Assembly (NCBI RefSeq): GCF_041361345.1
Contig: NZ_JBGKAD010000001.1
Location: 2,790,001 to 2,854,000, forward strand
Length of the DNA: 64,000 bases
Origin: Halobaculum sp. MBLA0147
GTDB taxonomy: Archaea; Halobacteriota; Halobacteria; Halobacteriales; Haloferacaceae
Reading direction: 5' to 3'
This document shows, piece after piece, positions 9,586 through 18,528 of this stretch. The notes under the pieces are model-generated. The model worked only from the letters and a program-made list of their open reading frames with translations. It made no database searches and was not told where the DNA came from. A program made the translations under genes and the position numbers. Position 1 is the first letter of the stretch. Every line of letters starts with the position of its first letter.

Positions 9586-10842
9586 ATGCACGACGGACAG
9601 TTCGACGCCCTCGTCGCGGCCGCGAGCGACGCGGGCGTCCCGGCCGCCGCGCCGGGTGTCGACTTCGACGGGCTCCGCGTCGAGCGGACGGCCGAGGGGT
9701 TCACGTTCGAGACGCCAGCGACGACCGCGACCGGGCTCGACCGCGCACAGTTGCGCGAACACGCCGCCGACTCCCCGTACGTCACCAACTGGTACTTCTG
9801 GCAGTGGACGGTTCGGAACCCGGAGAGTCCGCGTCGCGCCTTCTGTCGTCGCCTGGAGGGCGCACCCATCGAGACCGGTGTCGACCACGGTGACGACTCA
9901 GAGAGCGGCGACGCGAAAGACGACACTGAGAGCGACGTGGAGGGCGACGATCTGTCGGTCGACACCGACGACCACGACGGGGCCGTCGACACACCCGCTG
10001 GCGAGACGCACGGCGTGCCCGAGCGGTACGACGTCCTGGCGGACGGCGCGGTGACCGAGTGGGGGCAGTTGCGGATCGAGGCGCGGCTCGCCGCCGACGG
10101 CGAGCGCGTCTACGAGGTGCGACACGTCGACGACGCCGAGACGGACCGGGCGGCGCTGACCACACACGAGGACCCCCTCGACGCCCGCGAGGTCGCCAAG
10201 ACGGACGAGCGGGATCGCTACCGGCCGCTGAAGACGGCCCCGACGTTGCAGTCCGGGTGGGTATTCCCGGACCTCGGGTGGCGCGAGGTCGCCCAGACCG
10301 TCGAGACGTTCTACCCCGCCACGGTGGCCAACTGGTACCGCGAGCGGCGCGGGGAGTTGGACGTGGACCACTGGCGCGACACCGTGAGCCGTCAGACCGG
10401 CATCTACGGCGTCGTGAAGACGTGGGACCGCGGCGAGGGTCACGAGCACGTGAACTGGGTCGCCGAGAGCTGTTGTGACGACTCGCAGTGTCTCAAGCGC
10501 CGCGAGTGGCAGTACGACGACGAGACGGAACTGGCGGTCGACGGTGGTGACGGTCAGTTCCCGTGTCGCGAGCCGTGTTCCGTCGTGATCACCGCCGCGC
10601 GGAAGTGGACGCGACTGGAGAGCGAGCAACCTCGAACCTACGAGCTCGAGTTGACTCCCAGCGAGAAGGAGCAACTGGAGGCGGTGATCGACGCCGTCGC
10701 GGACGGCCGCGCCGACGAGATCCGCGAGGCCGACGTGAAAGACGACGCCAACCGGTACAGGACGCGGTTCCTCCGCGCGAAACTGTTCGACGACGACGGC
10801 AACCTCGCAGGCGTGCCGACGGAGCCAGACGAGGCGGAGTGA
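9586..10842 (+). CDS. DR2241-type iron-sulfur protein
   Basis: This 418-residue cytoplasmic protein begins directly after the cbiX stop. A C-terminal cysteine cluster, ESCCDDSQC (295-303) followed by CREPC (about 326-330), matches the 4Fe-4S region of the DR2241 family. That family is typically encoded beside cbiX. An acidic insert (about residues 100-145) separates the N-terminal segment from the core, and a tryptophan-rich stretch (VTNWYFWQW) lies near residue 65. Its role with CbiX is inferred from gene order only, perhaps in corrin or siroheme metabolism. Confidence 0.85.
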   Translation: MHDGQFDALVAAASDAGVPAAAPGVDFDGLRVERTAEGFTFETPATTATGLDRAQLREHAADSPYVTNWYFWQWTVRNPESPRRAFCRRLEGAPIETGVDHGDDSESGDAKDDTESDVEGDDLSVDTDDHDGAVDTPAGETHGVPERYDVLADGAVTEWGQLRIEARLAADGERVYEVRHVDDAETDRAALTTHEDPLDAREVAKTDERDRYRPLKTAPTLQSGWVFPDLGWREVAQTVETFYPATVANWYRERRGELDVDHWRDTVSRQTGIYGVVKTWDRGEGHEHVNWVAESCCDDSQCLKRREWQYDDETELAVDGGDGQFPCREPCSVVITAARKWTRLESEQPRTYELELTPSEKEQLEAVIDAVADGRADEIREADVKDDANRYRTRFLRAKLFDDDGNLAGVPTEPDEAE

Positions 10843-10876
10843 CGAGCGGGGAGACACGTCACGCGGAGACCCCGGT

Positions 10877-10980
10877 GCCCGTCTCAGTCAGAAGACTCTG
10901 GTGCCCGTCTCGGCCAGACGACCCCGGCGCCCGTCTCGGCCAGACGACCCCGGCGCCCGTCCCGGTCAGAAGACTCCGAC
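10877..10980. repeat. 26-bp tandem repeat, four copies, reaching the DoxX stop codon
   Basis: The block gcccgtctcggccagacga begins at 10877, 10903, 10929 and 10955, with variation in the second half of the unit. The last copy covers the stop codon of the convergent DoxX gene. The period equals that of the array at 42.9 kb, but the unit differs. Confidence 0.9.
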
Positions 10981-11385
10981 GCCGAGCGCGAACGCCCACT
11001 CCTGGCCGCCGAGTGCGAGAAACACCAGCGAGGCACCCAGCAACTCGACGTTCTTCGTGAAGTTCGTGAACTCCGACTGCCGTTCGGCGTCGGAGACCGC
11101 CCAGAAGTCGTGCATCGTCGGCGTCGCGACGACGAAGAACGTCGCCAGCGTACCCGCCGCGAGTACCGGGTAGACGCCGAGGAGGACGCCGAGCCCGCCG
11201 AGCACCAGCATCGCGCCGCTGGCGATCACCCCGAACCCGGGGGCAGGGATCCCCTTCGAGGCCGCGTAGCCGGTCATCTGGTCGGCGTTCAGGAAGTGGT
11301 TGAGCCCCGCGAACGCGAGGAACCCCCCGAACGCGACGCGTCCGACCAACAGGAGCACGCCCCCGAGTCCGGCGTCGACGGTCAC
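10966..11385 (-). CDS. DoxX family membrane protein
   Basis: This 139-residue integral membrane protein has four hydrophobic segments and the DoxX signature near the start (GRVAFGGFLAFAGLNHF). DoxX-like proteins are membrane partners of quinone-linked or redox systems, but the role of this member is unknown. GTG 11385 is preferred because a ggtga-type ribosome binding site lies 8-12 bases upstream and the DoxX homology starts there. An in-frame GTG at 11424 would add 13 acidic residues. The 3' end lies inside a tandem repeat. Confidence 0.85.
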   Translation of the reverse strand: MTVDAGLGGVLLLVGRVAFGGFLAFAGLNHFLNADQMTGYAASKGIPAPGFGVIASGAMLVLGGLGVLLGVYPVLAAGTLATFFVVATPTMHDFWAVSDAERQSEFTNFTKNVELLGASLVFLALGGQEWAFALGVGVF

Positions 11386-11628
11386 GTGCCCGTCACCCCC
11401 GTCGTCGGGCTCGCGTCGGTCCACGGACGGTACGCCGCTCGTTCGACGGTCGTCGCTGTCGTCACGTCACCCCGTACGGCCCGGCCCCGAATAAGTGTCA
11501 GCTAACATAGATGTTACTCGTGGACGCGAGTGTCGGCCGGTTGCGTCGGTGTCACCGGGTGTCGGATGCGTCGCTCCGAGTGTGCGTGACATCGCTGCGG
11601 GCGTCGACGGCGGCGGGTCGACCGCGGA

Positions 11629-12402
11629 CTACCCGGCCGCGAGGATGTAGCCGGCGGCGGCGACGGCGACCACCACGGCGAATGCGCCGCCGAGGACGAC
11701 CACGCTGTCGACCCAGACGGCCAGCGCCAGCGCGAGGACGACGACCGCCGCCGCGAACCCACCGACCAACAGGGTCCCCGTCGCGGGACTCGACCCGTCG
11801 GCGACGGCCGTTCGTACCGACTCGACCACGGCGGTCGGGGTGGCGCCGGACCCGCCACCGCCTCGCCCACTGCCGGACCCACCACCACCACCACTCGCCG
11901 CCGCCGACGCGCCGCCGGGCGACGCCGTGCCGTTCCCACGGCCGGCGGACGCCGCCACACCGCCGCCCGTGGTCGCACCTCCGGAGCCACCGGTGTCACT
12001 CCCGACGACGGACTCGCCGGCACTCCCGGCGACCGCTCTGTCGGTTCGGCCAGTCGTTCCGTCGTCCGGGTCGATGGTGACCGCGACCGTCTCCTCGACG
12101 GAGCCGTGGCCGGTGACGACCGTGAGCGCGCCCTCGACCGGTTCCGACAGGTCCGCGACCGGCACGTCGACCACGAGCCGTGCGCCCGGATCGAGGTAGT
12201 GGTTCGACCCGGTCGTCTCCGCGACACGACCCAACGCGTCGTCGAACCGTAGGTGGACGTGGACCGGCGAGTCGTCGTTCGTCAACTCCACACGGAAGTC
12301 TCCCGTCGCGGTGAACTGGTCGGGTGCGGTGACGCCGTTGAGTCGTTCGCGGTTGAGCGCGACCGCCAACGCGTCGGGAGCCGTTCCGGGTGTCCGGGAC
12401 AC
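11629..12402 (-). CDS. Putative secreted/membrane protein with Gly-Ser linker and two C-terminal TM helices
   Basis: The 257-residue product has an N-terminal beta-rich domain (about 1-115, DFRVELTNDDSPVHVHLRF). A long Gly/Ser/Thr linker follows (about 120-195), then two hydrophobic helices (GTLLVGGFAAAVVVLALALAV and VVVLGGAFAVVVAVAAAGYIL). It has no clear N-terminal signal. GTG 12402 fits a tttttg box 27-33 bases upstream; an upstream TTG at 12429 lies within that box. It resembles a conserved haloarchaeal family I believe is DUF7524. Function unknown. Confidence 0.7.
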   Translation of the reverse strand: MSRTPGTAPDALAVALNRERLNGVTAPDQFTATGDFRVELTNDDSPVHVHLRFDDALGRVAETTGSNHYLDPGARLVVDVPVADLSEPVEGALTVVTGHGSVEETVAVTIDPDDGTTGRTDRAVAGSAGESVVGSDTGGSGGATTGGGVAASAGRGNGTASPGGASAAASGGGGGSGSGRGGGGSGATPTAVVESVRTAVADGSSPATGTLLVGGFAAAVVVLALALAVWVDSVVVLGGAFAVVVAVAAAGYILAAG

Positions 12403-12525
12403 GCGTGACGCTACTCCACCACTCGGCAAAAAGGTTCGTCCCCCGTCGCGGTCGTCACCTCGTCGTACTCGGTGCGTTCGTGCCGCCCGTCCGTCGTCGT
12501 AGTCGTGACCCCGCCGCCTCCCGTG

Positions 12526-12717
12526 TCAGGCCGCCTCCTCGCGCATGTCCGGCGGGAGGAGGTTCGGGATCCCGTCCTCGATGGGGTACGCCTCGCCACA
12601 CTCGACACAGACCAGGTCGCCGGCGACGACCTCGCCGTCCTCGCGCCGCTCGTCTTCGAGCTCGAGGTCGCTCTTGTCGACCGGACAACAGACGATGTCC
12701 AGCAGGGACTCGTTCAT
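12526..12717 (-). CDS. Trm112-like zinc protein
   Basis: The 63-residue protein begins MNESLLDIVCCPVDK and has a second zinc pair in CVECGEAYPIEDGIPNLLP. This is the layout of Trm112-type methyltransferase activator proteins. In the family it binds and stabilises methyltransferases acting on tRNA, rRNA or release factor. The C-terminal NLLPPDM is typical. ATG 12717 is chosen over the GTG immediately before it. No partner methyltransferase is adjacent. Confidence 0.9.
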   Translation of the reverse strand: MNESLLDIVCCPVDKSDLELEDERREDGEVVAGDLVCVECGEAYPIEDGIPNLLPPDMREEAA

Positions 12718-12828
12718 CACCCGTGTGGTGGACGGGGCGGATCAAAAGCCTACGGTTTCGGCGACTCGGCGTCTCACTCGCGTCGCGCACGTACGTCCCG
12801 GCACGCTCCGTCTGCATCCACGTGCCCA

Positions 12829-13887
12829 CTACCCTACCCACACCCACGTCCAGGCGACGGCGAGTCCGACAGCCAGCGAGACCATCGCCGCGACGGCGGG
12901 GACCGGTGACTCCCGGCGCGTGTACGTCCGCACCGCGACCGCGGCAGGAGCGGCGGCCAGCAGGTGAGCGACGAGTACCGGTGTCGGGATCCCGACGAGC
13001 CGGTGGACGACGACCACACTCCCGAGGTACGCGACGACCACGACGACGGCGAGTCGCCACAGCGTCACCGGTGCCAGCCGCGTCGCCAGCGTCCGCTTGC
13101 CGACGGCGGCGTCGCCGTCTCGGTCCGGCCACGTCGTCGCCAGCAGACTCAGACACGTCACGAGTGTGAACGGGACGAACGCGACGAGTGAGAGCGACCC
13201 GGGCGTCGTCACCGTCGCGGCGCCAGTCACGGGCAACAGCCACGCGCCCAACAGCGCGTTCGTCGGGATCGCGAGCCCGCGCCACGCCAACTCGGCCGGC
13301 GGCAACGAGTACTGGACGCCACCGACGAACAACACCCCCAACAGAACCAGTGCCCGCGGCGGTGTCCCGAGCGCGACGGCGACCAGTCCGGCCGGAACGA
13401 CGGCGACGCCAGCGGCGAGTGTCGCACCACGGGCGACGGCCCGCGGGAGTCCAGCCGCGTGGAGTGCACCACTTCCGCCGGAGAACGTCGAGCCTCGCGA
13501 GAGCGCGTCCGTCTCGTAGTCCGCGTACTCGTTGGCGTAGTGGACGGTCGCCGTGATCGCGAGCAACGCCACGCCGCCGCCGACGATCTGTGCCGCCGCC
13601 CACGACGACCCCCCGAGGGCGCTCGCCGGGGCGAGGTCGGCTTCGACGGCGCCGACGACCGCGCCGGTGACGTACAACAGACAGATCAACGCGACCTGGT
13701 CGGGGCGGACCATCCGCCAGCAGGCGACCGCGACGACGAGTGGCGACCGCTCCCGGAGCGTCCCGGCGAGCGTCGCCGGTCGCTCGTCGACGGACGCCTC
13801 CCCGTCGCCGCCGTCTGCCGCGGTCGCCCTCGACCGGTCGGTGTCGGGGGACTCGTCCGACGCGTCTCGATCGAGAGTGTCACTCAC
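12829..13887 (-). CDS. UbiA family prenyltransferase (MenA-like)
   Basis: This 352-residue membrane enzyme has about eight hydrophobic helices and both Asp-rich prenyl-diphosphate motifs: NEYADYETD (about 119-127) and WPDRDGD. Such enzymes attach a polyprenyl chain to an aromatic or lipid acceptor in the membrane. The order of the motifs and a proline-rich SLPPAEL loop suggest the 1,4-dihydroxy-2-naphthoate (menaquinone) branch, but archaeol synthases are close relatives. The first ~45 residues are an acidic extension. The start is GTG 13887; an earlier GTG at 13914 is possible. Confidence 0.88.
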   Translation of the reverse strand: MSDTLDRDASDESPDTDRSRATAADGGDGEASVDERPATLAGTLRERSPLVVAVACWRMVRPDQVALICLLYVTGAVVGAVEADLAPASALGGSSWAAAQIVGGGVALLAITATVHYANEYADYETDALSRGSTFSGGSGALHAAGLPRAVARGATLAAGVAVVPAGLVAVALGTPPRALVLLGVLFVGGVQYSLPPAELAWRGLAIPTNALLGAWLLPVTGAATVTTPGSLSLVAFVPFTLVTCLSLLATTWPDRDGDAAVGKRTLATRLAPVTLWRLAVVVVVAYLGSVVVVHRLVGIPTPVLVAHLLAAAPAAVAVRTYTRRESPVPAVAAMVSLAVGLAVAWTWVWVG

Positions 13888-14120
13888 GGTGTCGTGACGA
13901 ACGTGGTGACGCACCCACTACGTCGTGGCGGTTCGAGATGGGCTCGCCGCAAGGGGGTGATCGCCTCTCTGCGGTGGTGTCGACGCGACGCCCGCGCCCT
14001 CACCGGCTCGTGTCGACACGGCACTCGTGTCCCAACCGATCCGTCACGACTCGGAGACGGTGCGGTGACGACACCCTCGACCGTAACGCTCTTGCCCGAA
14101 TCTCGCGAACACGGAGACGA

Positions 14121-14193
14121 GTCCCGGTAGGGTAGTGGACTATCCTCTTGGCTTGCGGAGCCAGGGACCAGCGTTCGAATCGCTGCCGGGACG
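14121..14193 (+). tRNA. tRNA-Arg (anticodon GCG)
   Basis: The acceptor stem GTCCCGG pairs perfectly with CCGGGAC (14186-14192), and the discriminator is G14193. The anticodon arm is TTGGC-TTGCGGA-GCCAG, with loop positions 34-36 reading GCG (Arg, CGC/CGU codons). The T arm is CAGCG-TTCGAAT-CGCTG. No intron and no encoded CCA are seen. It lies in its own intergenic region on the + strand between the prenyltransferase and an exported protein gene. Confidence 0.95.
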
Positions 14194-14262
14194 TGACCGT
14201 TCTCCGTCGACGCTCGTGGCACAGTCGAAGGTTTATGTCTCCCCGACTGCGACCGACTGGTA

Positions 14263-14676
14263 GTGGTCTCGATCGGGTCGACGAGCCCGCGGGAGGCACT
14301 CGCGGTCGTCGCGGTGACGATGCTGGCCATCTCGCTGGTCACGCTCCCGGTGTTCCTCTACACGGGCGAGATGAACCTCGTGGTCGACGGCGTCGAGGAG
14401 TCCGAGGTGTTCGCCTCCGTCTCGCCGGAGACGAGTCTCTCGACGTTCGGCAACCCGAAGGTGACGGTCGTCCTCGACCCCGGCGCACAGGTGCGTGAGG
14501 TGTCGTCGGTGAGCGTCACCGGTCGCGTCGTCGACTCCGTCAGGATCGAGATGACGACGACGGAGGTGACCGTCACCTGCCCGCCGCAGTCGACCTGTAT
14601 CGTCCAAGCGCACGGGTTCGACGGCGAACTCCTCGACGAGATCACCGTCACCGTCGAACGCGAGAGTTTCGTCTGA
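14263..14676 (+). CDS. Membrane-anchored extracytoplasmic protein, unknown
   Basis: The 137-residue product has one N-terminal TM helix (ALAVVAVTMLAISLVTLPVFLY, residues about 12-33). A beta-rich Ser/Thr/Val domain follows, with two cysteines close together (VTCPPQSTC) that could form a disulfide outside the cell. There is no lipobox, so the helix should act as an anchor. GTG 14263 lies 26-32 bases after a gtttatg box, as for a leaderless transcript. I do not recognise the family. Confidence 0.75.
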   Translation: MVSIGSTSPREALAVVAVTMLAISLVTLPVFLYTGEMNLVVDGVEESEVFASVSPETSLSTFGNPKVTVVLDPGAQVREVSSVSVTGRVVDSVRIEMTTTEVTVTCPPQSTCIVQAHGFDGELLDEITVTVERESFV

Positions 14677-14698
14677 ACACGCCGGCCCTCACTCGCCC

Positions 14699-14768
14699 GA
14701 ACTCGGTGTGACTCGCACACGACGCACCCGAACTCGGTGTGACTCGCACACGACGCACCCGAACCCGG
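14699..14768. repeat. 31-bp direct repeat, about 2.3 copies
   Basis: The block gaactcggtgtgactcgcac begins at 14699 and 14730, and a diverged partial copy (gaacccgg) begins at 14761. It fills the gap between two + strand genes and ends just before the TATA box of the second. Confidence 0.9.
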
Positions 14769-14801
14769 TAGTTACTTGCCTACCCCCCGGAAGTGGCGTG
14801 T

Positions 14802-16580
14802 ATGACGAGTCGGTTCGCCGACCTCCGCTCGCGAGTGGCGACCGCCCTCCAGGCCGTCGACCACCGCTACGGCGTCTCCCCGGTCGTCCTCGCCGTCGCG
14901 GTCGTGACGGCCGCGTCGCTGGTCGTCCGGTTCGCGGCGTTGGGCAACCGCGTCGCACACTTCGACGAGGGGCGGGTGGCCTACTGGACGCTGGAGTACG
15001 CCCGCAGCGGCGAGTTCTACTACCGCTACATTATCCACGGCCCGTTCGTCCAACACGTCGACCGCGTCGTCTTCCAGACCGTCGGTGCGACGGACGTGAC
15101 GATGCGGGCCGTCACGGCACTCTTGGGCGGGTTGCTCCCGGCGGCCGTCCTGCTGTTCCGGGACCGCCTCCGCCCGACGGAGACGGTCGTCGCCGCCGGG
15201 TTCCTCGCGTTCAACCCGGTGTTGGTGTACTACTCGCGGTTCTTCCGGAGCACCATCCTCGTCGCCGGGTTCATGTTCGCCGCCCTCGGGACACTGCTGC
15301 GCGCCCACCGGACGGGGGCGCCGCGGTGGCTGTACGCGACAACGGCACTGGCGGCGCTCGGGTTCGCCTCGAAGGAGAACGCCGTCGTCTACCTGCTGTG
15401 TTACCTCGGAGCCGGCGGGCTCGCACTGGACTACTACCTCCGGGACCCGAACGGCGAGCGGCGCGGCTCGGCCGCGATCCGGGCACGCCTCGGACGCGTG
15501 CGGGCGACGCTCGGCTCCGCGAGCGGGCGGCGGTGGACGGGGTACTGGCTGGGCCACGGCGCCCTCGCCGTCGGGCTGTTCGCCGCGCTCACGCTGTTCT
15601 TCTACGCGCCGCGGGACCCGAACGGACTGGGACTGTGGTCGTCGCTGGCGTCGCCGACGCGGCTGCCTGCGTTGGTCGACGCCACCGTCGCGGACCTCGA
15701 GCGCGGGTTGGAGTACTGGTTCGGTCACTCCGCCAGCGAGAAGTGTTACGAGGAGACGCTGGTCGCCGGCTACGTCTGTTTCCTCGAACGCACGCTGGGC
15801 GTGCTCGGGCGGTTCGCGGTGCCGTTGGTCGGGTTCGCCGTCGGCGGGTTCCTGCTGGAACGGTACGCCACCGACCGGGCGCGGCCGCTGGTGATGGTGG
15901 CCGCCTACTGGGGGTTCGTCAGCGTGCTCGGCTACCCGCTCGGGACGGACATCTTCGGGGCGTGGATCGTCGTCAACGCCCTGGTGCCGCTGGCGATCCC
16001 CGCAGGGGTCGGGTTGGCGTGGGTGCTGCGGTGGGGTGTCGACGCCGTCGGCGAGTCGTCGCTCCGCCCAGGCACCGCCGTCGTCGTGTTGTTGCTCGTC
16101 GTCGGCCAAGTAGGAGTGACGACGGCGACGGCGGCCTACCAGAACCCGGCCGCCGACTCCAACCAGCTGGTCCAGTACGCCCAGCCGGCGGACGACTTCC
16201 GTCCGGCGATCCGCGACCTCCGGACCGTCGCGCCGCACAACGACGGGACGGACGTGTTGTTCTACGGCCGCGAGTTGGTCGTAGAGGGTGAGGGCGGCGG
16301 GCCGAAGCCGGTGTGTACGGTGATGGTGCGGACGCTCCCGATCCACTGGTACCTCCAGACGACGGCCGCCGAGGCGGCGTGTGCCTACGACGAGGCGGAA
16401 CTGGACGACGCGCTCGGCTCGGACCCGCCGCCGGTGGTGCTGGCACACGCCGACCGCCGCGAGACCGTGGCCGCGCGACTCGACGGCTACGACGCCGAGA
16501 CGTACCGGTTCCGGACGGTCGGCCGCCCGGTCACCTTCTTCGTCGACCGCTCCGCGGTGGCGAACGCGACCGCGACCTGA
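14802..16580 (+). CDS. Agl23-type membrane glycosyltransferase-like protein (TIGR03663)
   Basis: This 592-residue GT-C fold-like membrane protein has 10-12 hydrophobic helices. An acidic HFDEGRVAYWTLEYAR loop after the first helix is typical of the GT39/PMT-like group, in which the acidic residue binds the lipid-linked donor. YYRYIIHGPF and YYSRFFRSTI are further family marks. NCBI names this family 'flippase activity-associated protein Agl23', linking it to S-layer N-glycosylation. The C-terminal ~100 residues are extracytoplasmic. A gttactt box lies 25-31 bases before ATG 14802. Confidence 0.85.
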   Translation: MTSRFADLRSRVATALQAVDHRYGVSPVVLAVAVVTAASLVVRFAALGNRVAHFDEGRVAYWTLEYARSGEFYYRYIIHGPFVQHVDRVVFQTVGATDVTMRAVTALLGGLLPAAVLLFRDRLRPTETVVAAGFLAFNPVLVYYSRFFRSTILVAGFMFAALGTLLRAHRTGAPRWLYATTALAALGFASKENAVVYLLCYLGAGGLALDYYLRDPNGERRGSAAIRARLGRVRATLGSASGRRWTGYWLGHGALAVGLFAALTLFFYAPRDPNGLGLWSSLASPTRLPALVDATVADLERGLEYWFGHSASEKCYEETLVAGYVCFLERTLGVLGRFAVPLVGFAVGGFLLERYATDRARPLVMVAAYWGFVSVLGYPLGTDIFGAWIVVNALVPLAIPAGVGLAWVLRWGVDAVGESSLRPGTAVVVLLLVVGQVGVTTATAAYQNPAADSNQLVQYAQPADDFRPAIRDLRTVAPHNDGTDVLFYGRELVVEGEGGGPKPVCTVMVRTLPIHWYLQTTAAEAACAYDEAELDDALGSDPPPVVLAHADRRETVAARLDGYDAETYRFRTVGRPVTFFVDRSAVANATAT

Positions 16581-16676
16581 TCGGGCACGACGCCGCCCCG
16601 AGGGTCCCGCTCGACCACTACGCTACCCACACGGGTCGAGCGGCCCACTTATCTCCCGTCCCCGCGGAGAGCGAGT

Positions 16677-17450
16677 ATGGAGACGGTCAGTCACGACGGC
16701 CGCGAGACGGCCTACGAGGTCTTCGACCACGACGCCACGGGACCGACGGTGTTGTGTGTCCACGGGAGCGGTGGTACCCGCGACGTGTGGCGCGGACAGA
16801 CACGCCTCGCGGACGACCACCCGGTCGTCACGGTCGATCTCTCGGGCCACGGCGACAGCGAGGACGTAGACGCCGACGCCGGCCCGGAGACACTCGGCGC
16901 GTACGCCGACGACGTAGTCGCCGTCGCCGAGCAGACGGACGCGGACGTGCTCGTCGGCAACTCGATGGGCGGGGCCGTCGCGCTCCGGGTCGCACTCGCC
17001 CGCGAGTACCCGCTGTCCGGGCTCGTCCTCGCCGGGACTGGCCCACGCCTCCCGGTGATGGACGATCTGCTGGTGTGGCTCGCGGAGGACTTCGACCGTG
17101 CGGTCGAGTTCCTCCACGAGCCCGGTCGGCTGTTCCACGACCCCGACGAGCGGTCCGTCGCCGCCTCGCGGGAGACGATGCGCGCGACCGGCCGAGCGGT
17201 CACCGAGCGGGACTTCCGCTCGTGTCACACCTTCGACGTGCGCGACCGCCTCGGGGAGATCGCGGTCGCGACGCTGGCGCTCGTCGGGGAACACGACAAG
17301 TTGACGCCGCCCGCCTACCACGAGACGTTCCACGAGCGGATTCCGGACTGTGAACTCGGGGTCGTCGAGGACGCGGGCCACCTCGCGATGCTGGAGCGAC
17401 CGACCGCCGTGAACGAGGCCGTGCGGTCGTTCCTCGACCGCGCGGTCTGA
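16677..17450 (+). CDS. Alpha/beta hydrolase
   Basis: This 257-residue alpha/beta hydrolase fold enzyme has an oxyanion-hole motif (CVHGSGGTRD, about 24-33) and a nucleophile elbow GNSMGG (about 94-99). A late acidic residue lies in LVGEHDKLTPP, and the catalytic histidine is in EDAGHLAML. It is likely a soluble esterase or lipase-like hydrolase; the substrate is unknown. An acttatc box lies 24-30 bases before ATG 16677, supporting this start. Confidence 0.9.
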   Translation: METVSHDGRETAYEVFDHDATGPTVLCVHGSGGTRDVWRGQTRLADDHPVVTVDLSGHGDSEDVDADAGPETLGAYADDVVAVAEQTDADVLVGNSMGGAVALRVALAREYPLSGLVLAGTGPRLPVMDDLLVWLAEDFDRAVEFLHEPGRLFHDPDERSVAASRETMRATGRAVTERDFRSCHTFDVRDRLGEIAVATLALVGEHDKLTPPAYHETFHERIPDCELGVVEDAGHLAMLERPTAVNEAVRSFLDRAV

Positions 17451-17484
17451 GTCTAGCGAGTCGGCCACGTCGTCCGGCCGCTCC

Positions 17485-17560
17485 CCGCCGAGTGGGCCTC
17501 CGTCGAGTGGGTCTCCGTCGAGTGGGTCTCCGCCGAGTGGGCCTCCGTCGAGTGAGTCCC
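17485..17560. repeat. 15-bp tandem repeat, five copies
   Basis: Units of the form ccg(c/t)cgagtggg(c/t)ct run head to tail from 17485 to 17560 in the convergent gap between the hydrolase and panB. They end about 15 bases before the panB stop codon. Confidence 0.9.
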
Positions 17561-17576
17561 CCAGAGCAGCGACCCC

Positions 17577-18389
17577 TCAGTACACGTCGTCGACGTCTGA
17601 CTCGTAGTGGCTGTGCTCTTCGGCGGGGAACGAGCCGTCCTCGACAGCCTCGCGGAACCCGTCGACCGCGTCCCGCATCTCGGCGCGCACGTCCCCGAAC
17701 TGTTCGGCGAACGGCGGCGCACGGTCGCTCAACCCCAGCACGTCGTTGATCACGAGCACCTGTCCGTCCGTCTCCGGCCCGGCACCGATGCCGATCGTCG
17801 GAATCGACAGCGCCTCCGTCACCGAACTGGCGAGGTTCGCGGGGACGTGCTCGAGCACGAGCGCGAACGCACCCGCCTCCGCGTGGGCCTCGGCGAGCTC
17901 CAACAGCTCCGCCGCCGCGTCCTCGTCGGTGCCCTGGCGGTGGTACCCCCCGAGTTGGTTGACGTGTTGTGGCGTCAGACCGAGGTGGGCCATCACCGGG
18001 ATGCCCAACTCGACGAGTCGCTCGGTCAGGTCGACAGTGTGGGGACCAGACTCCAGCTTGACGGCGTCGGCGTCTGCCTCCTTCAGCATGCGCCCGGCCT
18101 GCTCGACGCTGTCGCTCTCGTCGACGCCGAACGAGAGGAACGGCATGTCGGCGACCACGAGCGGCTCGTCGGTTGCGCGGGCGACGGCCGCCGTCCGGCT
18201 CTTCACCTCGTCGACTGTCACCGGGAGCGTGTCGTCGTACCCGAGGACGGCGTTGCCCATACTGTCACCCACGAGGATCACGTCGACGCCCGCCGCCTCG
18301 ACGACCGTGGCCGTCGGGGCGTCGTAGGCGGTCAACATCGTGATCGGCTCCTCGCCGGCAGCCTCTCTGAGGTCTCGCGTCGTCGTCAC
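17577..18389 (-). CDS. panB: 3-methyl-2-oxobutanoate hydroxymethyltransferase
   Basis: This 270-residue enzyme transfers a hydroxymethyl group from methylene-tetrahydrofolate or a pterin to 3-methyl-2-oxobutanoate, giving ketopantoate for CoA synthesis. Family motifs are intact: TAYDAPTA near residue 20, ILVGDSMGNAVLGYDDT (metal-binding Asp), VKLESG, VMAHLGLTPQ and IPTIGIGAG. The length matches the family. ATG 18389 fits the conserved N-terminus. It is transcribed alone, with no other pantothenate genes nearby. Confidence 0.96.
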   Translation of the reverse strand: MTTTRDLREAAGEEPITMLTAYDAPTATVVEAAGVDVILVGDSMGNAVLGYDDTLPVTVDEVKSRTAAVARATDEPLVVADMPFLSFGVDESDSVEQAGRMLKEADADAVKLESGPHTVDLTERLVELGIPVMAHLGLTPQHVNQLGGYHRQGTDEDAAAELLELAEAHAEAGAFALVLEHVPANLASSVTEALSIPTIGIGAGPETDGQVLVINDVLGLSDRAPPFAEQFGDVRAEMRDAVDGFREAVEDGSFPAEEHSHYESDVDDVY

Positions 18390-18449
18390 GACCGCCCTCT
18401 TGACGACCGTGGGCTAAAACCGCACGGTCGGGACACACGAGGGACGTGC

Positions 18450-18511
18450 CGACGGAACCGACACGGCTCACCCAACGACCTGTCGACGGAACCGACACGG
18501 CTTACCCCACC
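18450..18511. repeat. 34-bp direct repeat, two copies, promoter-associated
   Basis: The block gacggaaccgacacggct begins at 18451 and 18485. The second copy (cggcttaccc) overlaps the region expected for the TATA box of the gene starting at 18529. Confidence 0.8.
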
Positions 18512-18528
18512 GGCACGCAACGACGACC

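Noticed and set aside
13888-14120. Possible extra RNA gene before tRNA-Arg
   Set aside because: I could not find paired stems or box motifs that support a non-coding RNA there.
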